Assembly (NCBI GenBank): GCA_947579605.1
Contig: OX388318.1
Coordinates: 12,338,001 to 12,402,000 of the forward strand
Direction: 5' to 3'
Length of the DNA: 64,000 nt
DNA from: Athripsodes cinereus
Lineage: Eukaryota; Arthropoda; Insecta; Trichoptera; Leptoceridae
The notes under the pieces were generated by a model. It worked only from the letters and a program-made list of their open reading frames with translations, was not told the DNA's origin and did no database searches. This document shows, piece by piece, positions 12,067 to 22,518 of the stretch (its first letter is position 1; each line of letters begins with the position of its first letter). Made by a program: the position numbers and the translations under genes.

Positions 12067-12243
12067 ATGAGTTCGTCGCTAGTCTGGATTAGAGTCTGGG
12101 CTTCATGTACCTACGTACAAGAGGTGCGCGGTTTGGTCGCAGGTGCTGGCAAAACTTCCCTTTCACGACACAAGCTTTTAGCTTACTTTGAAAGGTGTAT
12201 AAGGTTATATTTGTGGTTTGTAACAAAAACCCATCTTTTTTTT
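12067..12243 (+). mobile_element. SINE D copy, decayed
   Basis: It aligns throughout with the copies at 48282 and 51792: GAGTTCGTCG start, an A-box region (now CTAGTCTGGATT), a degraded B box (GGTTTGGTCGCAGG), then the conserved TTTCACGACACAAGCTTTTAGCTTA block, GGTGTATAAGGTT, and a T-rich/A-rich end. No TSD is visible. The apparent ORF over it is a chance frame. Confidence 0.8.
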
Positions 12244-13369
12244 AAATACACTATAATTTCCTTACAATGATGCAAATCAAATGAATAAGAGAGCCCACAT
12301 CACAGCAAACGAGACACCATTAAGGCACCTAAAAATTGTAGTACCTACAGTTTGTTTTAAGTATTGCAGGTGGAGCCTCATATCGAGCCAACAATTAATG
12401 CAGAAAAATAAGTTAAAACCAAGACTTTTTTTCAACCTCGCTTCAGATAGTTACGAAAAACTAAAAAAATCCTCAAAAATCATAATATTGTGCGCAATGT
12501 GCATTAAACGATCTATTACAAGCGGAAGGAAAAGAAGGTGATGATGAAACTATTGTAATGGTTGATGATAAATGATCCAGACTGTTTCTGGTTGACAGTT
12601 TGATACAACAGCGGACATGTAACAAGCACAGAGTACACATATTATTATAATGTACATACAAACATGCACACATTCAAAGTATTATTAACATACACTAAAT
12701 CATCACATAAGAAGAGAAAGAAAACTACTCGTGGACTAAGACTATACCCAATATTTAGTAAGAATAATGTGCTTCTATTGATCTATCTGTACCATCAAGC
12801 TTTATTTCATAAGTAGGTACCTAATATAAATATAATATATAGGTATTATATATAATCATCTCAGTGCTAATTAAAAGTAATACGAAATAAAAAAGTGACT
12901 TTACCACCATTATGGTATCATCCATAAGTTGCGTAACCAATTTAATTCTTTTTACGCATAGTCATTTACATAACAAAATCACCAAATCAATTTACATAAA
13001 AAATGTGATGATTTACAGTGGCAAGATTATCACTATGTATATTAGTGACTTCTATCATCTTAACACATTTAGGTTCGTTAGTAGGTATCAACCAACTTTT
13101 TCGTTCCAGACATTGTGATGTGGTTGTTGAAAAAAACAACCACATCTTATACATATACAAAAAAAAATCAAAAAATCTGTGTGACATCCTGAACCGGCGA
13201 CTCTGTATCTATTTTGTTTAGTCTGAAGATCCATGGTTCGATTCTTACTACCGATCTATTCCACCTTCACGACATATTTTCAGGGTGAACATCAAGAAAA
13301 AATATGCAATGTAAGCTGATGTATTCTATTCTTCAGTCATGCATATAAGTGAAAATAAAATAGCCAGCG
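12244..13369. other. No supported feature
   Basis: AT-rich. A lone B-box-like GGTTCGATTCTT at about 13232 has no A box at the right distance. Confidence 0.45.
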
Positions 13370-13512
13370 GAGACCTTCAGGCATCCATTAGGCAAGACCT
13401 GAGGCGCTGAACTGGGTGTCAGCGCTGGAGCCAAGACTTTAGAGGATTCGACGAAGCCCACACGGCTGAAGATTTACCTACACACCAACAAGCCACACGA
13501 AAAGTATTGTAA
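13370..13512 (+). pseudogene. Coding-like fragment, unknown family
   Basis: In one frame it reads SGDLQASIRQDLRR, a TGA, then TGCQRWSQDFRGFDEAHTAE and on to TAA near 13511. The composition is GC-richer and the residues varied, unlike the flanks, which suggests a decayed transposon or retrotransposon gene. I do not recognise it and found no second copy in the window. Confidence 0.35.
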
Positions 13513-14105
13513 TAGGTAATTGATAATATAGTTCATACTTAAAAATAAATTAAGTTACTTCACTTGTATGAGATGCCGTGATGGTAAGAATGTATATTAT
13601 TTCTAAGACAATATGAAATATTTGATATCAATATAAATGTGTGAAGTGAAGGTTTGAATGCAGGTAATGATAGAAAATTTATTCTAGCAACTAGGAATTA
13701 CAACATGTCATGTCGACATAAGTATTCATTGAAGCGTGTAGTAATGCCTTACAATACACAGATAATTATATTCCACCCCAATCATTGTTCAAACGAAGTT
13801 AGTCAATTATTGATGCACCTAAAGAATACGATGTTTTGTATCGTACATATTATTTAAAAATGTATTTTATGTGGGACGACAGCTATGTCTCAGGTATCGT
13901 TATTGTTTAACGTGTAATTTTTAGTACCTACCTACTGTTTTTACTTACAAAATTCCTAATGTCATGGAAAGAAATTGTGTATCGATTGGCGTAGGATCAC
14001 TCTTAATGATGAGAGTTTGTTTCTACTCTATGGTACTCTACCCCATAGAATTATTAAGCGCCAAGAAAAAAGAAAAAGGTTTTTTTTAAGAATTCATTTT
14101 TAGTT
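13513..14105. other. No feature seen
   Basis: AT-rich. A GATGCCGTGATGGTAAG motif at about 13572 is identical to the last bases of SINE C but too short to call a copy. Confidence 0.4.
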
Positions 14106-14200
14106 AAATTGAAACAAGTGTTTCTCTCTACTATAGATTATACACCGTGAGAGAGACGTCTTTCGACTCATCAGGCCATTATCAATCTACTTCTTTTCCA
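14106..14200 (+). repeat. Single arm of the 34112-34291 foldback family
   Basis: TTGAAACAAGTGTTTCTCTCTACTAT ... GAGAGAGACGTCTTTCGACTCATCAGGCCATTATCAAT follows the left arm at 34120-34199 almost base for base apart from the middle ~15 bases. Only one arm is present, so this is either a solo terminal repeat or a copy that has lost its partner. Confidence 0.7.
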
Positions 14201-14983
14201 TAGTTTTTTTACAATTAACTATTGGAAGAGGTATAATATATATCTACGTACCTACATTTATATGTACTTATACCTAAATTTGGATCCAGCATTAGACAGC
14301 TACCTATACTTTAGTGTGCTAGAACAATATCTGAAACTATCATTAGGGTTTTAAAAGAGAGAATATTTAGGCCTTCAGTATGTATGTAGCCTATTTGGAG
14401 GAAGCACACGCCACTAAAAGATAAGCTGCTGGTTCAAGTCGCCTCTAGAAAACCACCACATATTAAGATGACGTTCTCTTTTCTAAGCCTTATACCTAGG
14501 TACTTATGATAGTTTCATTCGTTAAATTTACATTAAATAGTAGGTTTTCAATTTGCATTTTGCATTACATTAGTATTTGTGATACTAATAACTTTTCACT
14601 GTTACAAAATAATGATTGTAATAATTGAACATGCATCGAAAATAATTATTAACTAATAATTTTATTGCAGAACCGTTGTAATAACCATGATTGTCATATT
14701 ATAATCATTTGTATAACTACTTTGTTAGTATACTAACAATAATGATAGTTAATAATAATTATCCCATTTTGACATTGCGTTTCATACGCGTGCTCTTGGC
14801 CATGTTGTGTATTAAGGATGGGCTTCTACCATGCATAAAATAATCTTCTTCCTGCTATACCAACACTCAACTCCACGAACATAAAATTATTTTTGTTTAG
14901 TATCTACCTAACTATTTACTACTACTACTACTATATTTTATACTAATATACAAACACGGTTCTTGGTGGAAGTTCACATTTAT
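14201..14983. other. No feature seen
   Basis: AT-rich with runs of TAATAATTAT and a CTACTACTACTATA run near 14920-14935. Confidence 0.5.
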
Positions 14984-15204
14984 AATTTTTAAAATGAAAC
15001 ACGATATATAGTTATTCCACTATTGACTTTATTTATTTTGCGAGCCGGCTTTCAAAAGCTTCCGCTCTTATCATCAGGCAAAAGTAAACTGAAGTTTCTT
15101 TACTTTTGCCTGACGATAAGAGCGGAAGCTTTTGAAAGCCGGCTCGCAAAAATAAATAAAGTCAATAGTGGAATAACTATATATCGTGTTTCATTTTAAA
15201 AATT
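14984..15204. repeat. Near-perfect foldback, 105/106-bp arms
   Basis: The left arm 14984-15088 is repeated in inverted form at 15099-15204 with only a one-base indel (a T run) and one substitution (ATCATC versus ATCGTC), leaving a loop of about 10 bases. The arms contain GCGAGCCGGCTTTCAAAAGC and CCGCTCTTATCATCAGGC. Such arms on this scale indicate a foldback transposon or a very recent inverted duplication. Transcribed, it would form a long hairpin. Confidence 0.9.
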
Positions 15205-15298
15205 ACACATACCTACAGTTTGATTTCTACTTGCCGTATGAAAATGAATAACACAAATCATCGCCAAATTGAAGATGTGAATTATTATACGTGATGTT
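15205..15298. other. Spacer
   Basis: Short AT-rich gap between the foldback and the LINE A fragment. Confidence 0.5.
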
Positions 15299-15308
15299 AT
15301 ACTTATCT

Positions 15309-15551
15309 CATCATCATCGTCGCCTTTATTGCTCCTGTCGGGAGCACAGGGCAGAAATCAGCCTCCTCCATTCAGAGCGTCTTGGAGCAAATTGCGTCAC
15401 CTCTTCCCACGACATTGCCCGCGCTCTAATGTCATTGTCATAGGAACTGTGTATTGTGAAAAAGGGACGCCCGGACTGACGGAAAAACAGTGTTCTTTTT
15501 GAACAACTATGTATCATTGGGCATTCTCATAACATGACCCATTCAGGACCA
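15309..15551 (-). pseudogene. LINE A 3' fragment with 10-bp TSD
   Basis: On the minus strand it encodes the C-terminal end of LINE A (RPFFTIHSSYDNDIRA, MSWEEVTQFAPRRSEWRR, SALCSRQEQ) followed by a GACGATGATGATGA tail. It is flanked by ATACTTATCT at 15299-15308 and 15552-15561, so this is a complete, heavily 5'-truncated insertion rather than a broken longer copy. A deletion of about 15-20 bases removes the segment corresponding to the CGGAACCCCTGCGGACG part of the 54-kb copy. Confidence 0.85.
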
Positions 15552-15561
15552 ATACTTATCT

Positions 15562-16986
15562 ACCTTAACAATAATTTCAATGCTTACTTTCTTACTCCAA
15601 AGTTTAGAATTCGAGTTGAATTGTCAATATCTGATAATACATTTATGTTTACGAGATATTCATCACTTGGGAATATTGATAAGAGGAATGGGCCAACTTT
15701 AAAATCTATTAAGCTCAAAGAGAAGTAGCCATCTCCGTCTATCTTAAAGTATTAAACTTTGGCGGAGATATAAATGTAGGTAGGTACTTACCATATTTTA
15801 AAGAAATGTTTGATTAGTACAAGTACCTTTTATCCGAATCAGTGTTAATAATAATAAGATTTGTTTAAGGTTATTCAATTTTATTATTAAAAAATACGTT
15901 ATACAACAAACAATCGGGATGCAATTTTCACAGGTTTCTCTATTATTCATTCATCCATATGTTTAATAAAATTATTAAAAAAAAATATTCACAGTAATAA
16001 TAAATAATTTTATTAACATAATTATTCCAACATTTACACATAAACCACTCGTAGACATATGAAAACCATCTTGATTTTTTGAAATCAAATTAAATTAAGT
16101 CATTACATTTCAACAGTTATTCTTCAACAACATTAATGTAATTAAATTTATCTTTTTCTTCAAATCAATTCCTAGGAAAGATATGTATAATAATATGAAC
16201 ATAAGAATCTTTCTTCACATCTCAATGTACATAGGTATGTTAATTTTATATATTAAAATAATTAAACATTTGTATTATAGCTTATCAGATTAACACTATA
16301 GAAAAGTAAAGCATCAAATAATTCTTGGAAATGTTCTTTTTAACACCACACAAAACACAACATGGGTACCAAACCCCTGCTGTATCAAAAATTTATGATA
16401 CACATTTTCAAAATACGGATGTTAATACAAAAAAAAAAACAATATCATAGTGAAGGTCCAGTGGCGTGACAAGACTTTTTATATTGGTAATGCTTTTATA
16501 CCGAATATTGCAGGTGTTTGTGAAATTTGATACTGTACATAAGACATGTAACATCTACCATTCACCTGTCTTATTATTTCCTAATTTTCATTCAATAATC
16601 CTATTGTTTTATATCACATTGGTATTTCTGCCAGAACACAGCCCTATGGCTAGTGTGGAAGACATTTTTTTATTATTGTATTAAGTATGTTCAACTGTGT
16701 TGTTATGAAAATGTAAGGACGATATTATTTGAATAAAGATTATTATTATTTTGAGATTGTTTAAATTTTAATTGGAATGAAGAAAACATTTTGCAAGTTT
16801 ATTGCATAATGTATGAAACAAGTAGAAATTTATTTGAAAAATCGTCATTTTTCTTAATTTTGATATATTTATGTTATGCTTTAAAAACACAAAGGAAGTT
16901 TTAATAAACTTTATAAAAATCGCACTGTTTATGACAGACGTCTTTGTTCCGTTCAACACTTAGACAATTCGAAATATTTTTTTGTG
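15562..16986. other. No gene seen
   Basis: AT-rich. The motif AGTGGCGTGACAAGACTTTTTAT at about 16459 is similar to one at 35942, hinting at an old shared repeat. Confidence 0.45.
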
Positions 16987-17043
16987 GAATTGAAAATAGG
17001 TAGGTAAGTAGATAAAGAATTGAAAATAGGTAAGTAGGTAAAG
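16987..17043. repeat. Tandem duplication of a ~28-bp unit
   Basis: GAATTGAAAATAGGTAGGTA... is repeated twice (16987 and 17017) with small differences in the TAGG/AAGTAGG part. Confidence 0.7.
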
Positions 17044-17082
17044 AAGTCTATAGCTAAATAAATATTTAGCTATAGACTTCTT
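17041..17082. repeat. Perfect ~19-bp-arm hairpin
   Basis: AAGAAGTCTATAGCTAAAT is followed after three or four bases by its reverse complement. A partial third copy (TCTATAGCTAAATATTTA) follows immediately, so a small unit has been both inverted and directly duplicated. Confidence 0.8.
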
Positions 17083-17345
17083 TCTATAGCTAAATATTTA
17101 ATGTATTTTGAAGGAAACCATGTATTTTTAATAGTTATTTGTTAGTGGAATTGAACGAGTGGCGTTGGTTGTGTGCATTGCCAATAAAATCAATATTATC
17201 GAAATTTTCGACTTGTTTACATAGTTGTGGAACTGGAGAGTCTATGTAGTAAGTTGGTCTTCTGACTTTTGGGACATGCCTTGATGACTTAGACATTTTA
17301 AAATTTAATAGATTTTTACGATACACCCTTACATTGATATTTTAC

Positions 17346-17597
17346 TACTACTACTACTATACCATCACGGCATATCCCACAAGTGGGGTAGCCAGCAGAC
17401 TAGCTGCATATAAAAAATGCAAGCTGTCTTCTCCGTGCCAATATAAAATCAAGACATTCAGGATGGGTGGCAAACCACATCGCTGAATTTAAGATGTTAA
17501 ATGTCTTATTTTTCGAACACCTGCCTTTTACAGGACACTCGAAAACTTATGGAGAAGAGTGGGAGACCAATGCTTTGCCGGGTGCTCCACGGGATAT
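17346..17597 (-). mobile_element. SINE C, full-length copy with 12-bp TSD
   Basis: This 252-bp copy is flanked by the perfect direct repeat TTGATATTTTAC (17334-17345 and 17598-17609). In sense orientation (minus strand) it begins ATATCCCGTGGAGCACCCGG, contains GTCTCCCACTCTTCTCC, GAGTGTCCTGTAAAAGGCAG, GGTGTTCGAAAAATAAGAC, GCCACCCATCCTGAATGTC, and ends with CTACCCCACTTGTGGGAT, CCGTGATGGTATAG and a (TAG)n tail. The tail and hairpin match the 3' end of LINE B. There is no ORF. GGTGTTCGA might be a weak pol III B box, but I cannot show an A box, so the origin of the 5' part is unknown. Confidence 0.9.
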
Positions 17598-17609
17598 TTG
17601 ATATTTTAC

Positions 17610-18374
17610 ATGTATGAAAATCTCACCTTAGTAGTTATGCGGCGCTTTTTGTATGTACGCACAGTGCGCCACTGCAAGATTCGCTCATAAGTTTGCCTAT
17701 ATAATAGTCGTTTTAATAGTACGTGTAATATTAAATAATTTGAATTAATTTTGTATGTAAAAGAAAATCTATCGTGATAGATAAAAATTAAGGAAATCAG
17801 CATGCGGTCCAAATTTACACTTTTAATTATTATTTTATGTTACTATTATTATTATAAAAGATAACAGGCATATAATAATAGTAACAAATTAATCTGACAC
17901 TATCATTTATAGAGTGTGTTATAAAATAATGTGTCAAACCACATATGTAATGATTTAATCGCCAGAATAGAAACTCTCTTATGATTTTGCTGTTTCTTTT
18001 TGGTGATGTCTCTCTTATATTTTTATATTCAGAATTAAAAAAAGAATTTAAATAAAACACTGTATTAGTTTCACTATGAATAAAATTTACTCAGAGACCT
18101 TTCGGGTAGACACCCATCTTTAGTGAGTTTTTATAAGAAACTAAATACAAGGAAGAAAAATTACAAGTTTAAAACTAATTGTTTAATGATTTGAATGTTC
18201 ATGTCGATATTTTCAACATAACATACAATGACTTTATCGCAAGGATAGAAACCTTTGATTCTGATTCTTTTTGATGATGTCTTTTGTGTTTTTTTCTCAT
18301 TTTTTCTGCTGAAATCGCCATCGCTAAAAGCTGTCATCTCTGTGGAGGGTGATATTTTTAAAATAATAATAATA
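17610..18374. repeat. Two diverged ~80-bp direct repeats
   Basis: About 17945-18010 and 18225-18290 resemble each other (ATGTAATGATTTAATCGCCAGAATAGAAACT versus ACAATGACTTTATCGCAAGGATAGAAACC, then TTTTTGGTGATGTC versus TTTTTGATGATGTC). Between them is TCAGAGACCTTTCGGGTAGACACCCATCTTTAGTGAG (about 18092). They could be the ends of an old element. Confidence 0.4.
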
Positions 18375-18450
18375 ATATCTACACCATTTCGGTATGTCGG
18401 TATCTTCCACAAGTGAAGTAGCCAGTGAACTGACTGTGTGTAATAAATCA
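18375..18450 (-). mobile_element. SINE C 3'-end fragment
   Basis: Plus-strand text CACCATTTCGGTATGTC...CTTCCACAAGTGAAGTAGCCAGTGAACTGACTG matches the 3' third of SINE C in reverse. Confidence 0.65.
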
Positions 18451-19146
18451 TTATTTAAATCGATGATCTTATGTAGCTTGGTGTTGGTGTAACTTGAAAC
18501 GTTGTTGCATAACATAACAGTCCTCTTACAATATATGATGATTCACATATGAATTGTATTTCTTTTTATTCTATCTACATTAGTACACTAGTATTTAGTA
18601 ATTATTAACTACTTATTTTAATCAAGTTGATTACATTGTGTAAGTATGTATTTACGAGTCAATATAAACTTGTAAAAACATAAGTATAATTCACTTCGCG
18701 TTGTTCTCACTTTTGTAAAAACCTTAGTGGGTGAAAATTAATTAGTTTATTTATAGGTAGATAAGTACTTATTTTTTTCATTTATATACTTCTCACTATT
18801 GTGGTTCTCAGAGGATTCTTTAAAATTATGTTTCCATTTCCTCTGTGCTGGAATACATTTTAAGTCATTTTGAGGAGATACCTTATACAGTTATACACCT
18901 CTTTACTAACTTTTTAACTATTATTCAATTTTTCATCCTTGTTCAGTTTTTCATCCTTGAACAAAAATCTTTCCTTTTCCAATCCCTTTCCTTTCCCTTC
19001 CCTCAAATACTGTTACTGAAATCTCAATCTCATCTCTTTTATTTCTCCCTCTCTTTTTTAAATGCATACACATGTCTGTTTCAACATTTATTTAAAAATT
19101 TACGAATATCGTTGCTTTACTTGCTTTTTTAAAGTTATAGGTAGTT
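18451..19146. other. No feature seen
   Basis: AT-rich with pyrimidine-rich runs about 18900-19030; the open frame at 18845-19132 is a low-complexity F/L/S frame. Confidence 0.5.
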
Positions 19147-19290
19147 GACTTTATTTATTTATTTATTTATTCATTCTTTACTGTATATTGATAACCAACA
19201 ATTATATAAAAGGTATACATTCAAATACAGAGGGCCAGTTTATCGCAAAGGCGTGATCTCTTCCAATTAACCCAAATTTTAATTTTATTC
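19147..19290 (-). mobile_element. Repeat F (LINE 3' end) copy
   Basis: In sense (minus) it reads GGAAGAGATCACGCC...GCGATAAACTGGCCCTCTGTATTTG ... ACAGTAAAGAATGAATAAATAAATAAA. It matches the F copies at 39070, 39789 and 60395. The AATAAA-type repeat tail is that of a retroposon. Confidence 0.75.
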
Positions 19291-20794
19291 AATTTTATTT
19301 TTGTTGATCATGAAATATAAGTTGTGATTTTTAATTTGATTAGATAAATAATAAATAAATAAATATGTAGTTCAATATTTAAGAAATATGGTGTGGAAAC
19401 AAGCATCTTTCAATAAGCGGCTAAATTTCATATCAATAAAGTTGTTTACATACAAGACCACTCTATAACCCATTGATTGATTGATGCTGCATAGCAATTG
19501 TACAAAAACAAAGTATGTCTAAAATACTTTTCTGTAATTTTAAATGTCTTTAAAATTACAGAAAAGTTGTTATTATTATTTATTTATTTATTGTAGCGAA
19601 ATAAAAAAAAACATATCCTTATCGTAGCCTTTTTGTCAGATATTTGAATAATATGTGACTTGTATGTCAATATTTTCAAACTATTTTCCGTTCTTAGATT
19701 TACTGAATTTTCCGCAAATAGGGTACCTAGCCAATGAGTCTCTTCATACCATTATAGTTCTTTTTATATCACAAATTGATACGATTATACAAATTATGCA
19801 TCCACAGGCTTCCGACGGTTGATTTTTCTCTCACAAATAAACTGTTCCTATATCAATAATATCAGAACGATAAGTAGTATGTAGTGAGAAAAGGCATTAT
19901 AATCTTGAGATTTTAATATTGTGGAAACTCGACCTATTCATGGTCGGTTATTATTGTTATTCTACATACACACAAATGAAAAAGTAAACAAATGTTACAC
20001 GAAATTATAACACAATTGAAAACAATGGGCGTTCCCTTTTGATAAAAATAATAATAGTTTAGTTTATTATTATATTTTATATGAGCCTAGATAACGGGTG
20101 TATTATTATAAGAAGGTACTTGTTTGTTCGTTATATTAACACTAATATAAAAGTTATAAAATTTTATACGGCGTTAAAATTAACGTTAAAACCGTAATGT
20201 TATGGACATAATATTAATAGTTATATATACAATCATATACGTACTTGCATTGTTGTTTCTGTTGTTTTTTAATGTTTTTTATTACCTTCCTTAACCATTT
20301 TTGTACCCTTAATGAAATGCTTTCAAAATAGTATTATTATTAATAATAATTATGCTTTTATTGGGTTTTCCCTTTTGGCGTTCCACTGTCGGGCTATTCA
20401 GAGTAAGGACTGTATCGCTATATCGCAATAAACTCACCCGCTGTGCGTTATGAAAGCGCGTAATGAAATACTTAGTAACCTATAATAGTTATTACGGATG
20501 TTTGAATTCAAAACCCATAATAGTAATAAACAATAATTCTGTCTTTCAGGTTGGAGGTAACAGGTTAGGTTAACATTTCTCGCAAAGAAACAATATTGCT
20601 TATTTCAGTAATAATTTTAGTTCAATTTCCAAAGTAAGTCTTACTTTCCCAAAGTAGAATCTGACTCATGACTTTATTTTGTGCAATAACTCACATTTTA
20701 ATAATTATCCACTCTTATCTTCGGGTAAATATATCACAAAGCTAGTTGTACACTCAAATGCATAACAGCCAAATACTTAACAAAATATTGTCGT
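19291..20794. other. No gene seen; one palindrome
   Basis: A perfect inverted repeat (CTTTTCTGTAATTTTAAA / TTTAAAATTACAGAAAAG) occupies about 19528-19567. A GC-richer patch at 20370-20465 is unassigned. Confidence 0.45.
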
Positions 20795-21007
20795 TCATGT
20801 TAAAACTTTTTTTCTTATCTTAGTACTTTTACCTCTACGAAGGTTCGCGATCATTAGGGCTATTTCCACTTTGTCATCTTCGGCCCTAAACAGCGATGTT
20901 GCGCTTTTTCTAGACCACTGTCTTAAATTGTGTAGGTATACAAGAGATTCTTCTCCGTCTTGACCTCTTCTTTTTATATTTTCTCCCGAATTAGCACCTT
21001 TAGACAT
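20795..21007 (-). CDS. Small unrecognised ORF, 70 aa
   Basis: On the minus strand, ATG at 21007-21005 sits in a favourable context (GAGGAAAAATGTC) and opens a 70-codon frame to TGA at 20797-20795. The product starts MSKGANSGENIKRRGQDGEE, has a central LVYLHNLRQWSRKSATSLF and EDDKVEIALMIANLRRG, and ends with a basic cluster (KSTKIRKK). It is hydrophilic and charge-rich with no membrane segment, and its composition is far from that of chance frames nearby. The frame extends further upstream only into a SINE C fragment (21050-21125), so I chose the internal ATG. I see no splice partners and no family I recognise. It may be an exon, a single-exon small gene or a mobile-element remnant. Confidence 0.4.
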   Translation of the reverse strand: MSKGANSGENIKRRGQDGEESLVYLHNLRQWSRKSATSLFRAEDDKVEIALMIANLRRGKSTKIRKKVLT

Positions 21008-21049
21008 TTTTCCTCTCAGCGAAGTATTGCAATTTCCTTGTTTGATATT

Positions 21050-21125
21050 TAAATACTTAGATAAATTCACGACATCTCCCACTTGTGCGGTACCGAGTAG
21101 ACAAACTGCATGTAACAAACAAATA
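21050..21125 (-). mobile_element. SINE C 3'-end fragment
   Basis: ATTCACGACATCTCCCACTTGTGCGGTACCGAGTAGACAAACTGCATGTAACAAAC matches the reversed 3' third of SINE C, hairpin included. Confidence 0.7.
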
Positions 21126-22510
21126 GGTTTACCATTTCATATGTACATCTAAAAATACTATAACTTATCACCTTAAATCATCAGTCGATAAGTACTTTCC
21201 AGGCTATGATTGAACCAATGAATGTTATTAGTTATCGTTATAATAATTAATATATCTATTGATTGAGTCGACGTTGATTTTGTAATTTCATTATATCAAT
21301 TAATATATCGTCAAACTTATAATGAATTGACGAAAACTTTATATCCCCGTTTAATATTTCATCACGTCGGTACAGTCTGAGTTGAGGAAACAATATTTCA
21401 GTATTTGTACTTTCAGTTTTCACAGGTCATACCAACTAGACAATGGTATGTAGATACTATGTTGTATGTAGGTTCGGTATACGTAGGTACTAGTAAGAGT
21501 GGTTGGAATTTTGAACAAATATTCCAACTCATACAAATTCCGTGCGCTATGAAAGTTTTTTGAACAAATTGTATTAAATTACAACATGCTTTATTTACCC
21601 TTCAGCAAAATAACTCTTTGTACAAAAAAAACGTTATTTTTTCAGCAACTTTGGCATTTATACGAAAAGTTCATTATTCTGACAACGCTATACTGTTTGT
21701 TCAAGAACGATTTTTTAATATTCTGCAAACGATATGATTTGTTTCACTAACTCGTTTCGTCTGTAAAATTTGATTTCAAATTTTTTCATTGTGTTTTTCT
21801 ATTTGTATTTTTTTCTCTCTATTTGTCTCTTTGACGATCTGTTTGCATTTTCAATAGATATTTGCGGTCATATTGTGATTACTATGTATAATAAAAAATA
21901 CAGCTAGGAAAATTTAAAGGGGACTTGAAAATATAAGTTTGTCATCCCTTAAAAATGTAATTTAAAATGACATATCTATACATTACTATCGTTCATAATT
22001 TTACATACATTCTGACTTAATGAAACCACAGTAACACGTTTTTTTAATCCAATATGTGTTCTCCATAAAGAGGATTTTTTAACAATCAACCGCACTATTT
22101 TGAAAACATCTATTTTAGAATGTTGGGATTGCTTTCTTTTGACATAAAATAACTTTAAAAAGAGGAGATGCTTTATCTTCACGTGTTCTTAAGAATTAAA
22201 TTGGATTAAGAAAGAGGAGAATGAACATTAATTTATTATTTTGAATCGGGTATGAATTTTTATTTACAAATTTGCAAACATCATAAATTTGTTTCTTATA
22301 ATTTTGAGTGAATGGAAGAAGCTTATTTGATATCGACAGGTAGAAGATCGATATAGAAGGATCGTCAAGTAAAATAATACTACTAATTAAGGTACTTTGA
22401 TTATGGGAATGATGTAACCTGTTTTCTCCTTCATTGATTATCGTGGGACGGAAGTATAACTAGCAATATATTATGAAGGTATAATCATCCCTTTGGATAG
22501 GGTAATAAGT
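21126..22510. other. No feature seen
   Basis: AT-rich; no ORF or repeat match supported. Confidence 0.5.
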
Positions 22511-22518
22511 ATCTAGGT

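Noticed and set aside
13186..13262. tRNA-like head near GGTTCGATTCTT
   Set aside because: No A box at proper spacing and no second copy.
18845..19132. 95-codon plus-strand ORF
   Set aside because: Low-complexity F/L/S/Q frame from a pyrimidine-rich strand.
20555..20575. TTAGG telomere-like motif (AGGTTAGGTTAA)
   Set aside because: Only two partial units; no array.
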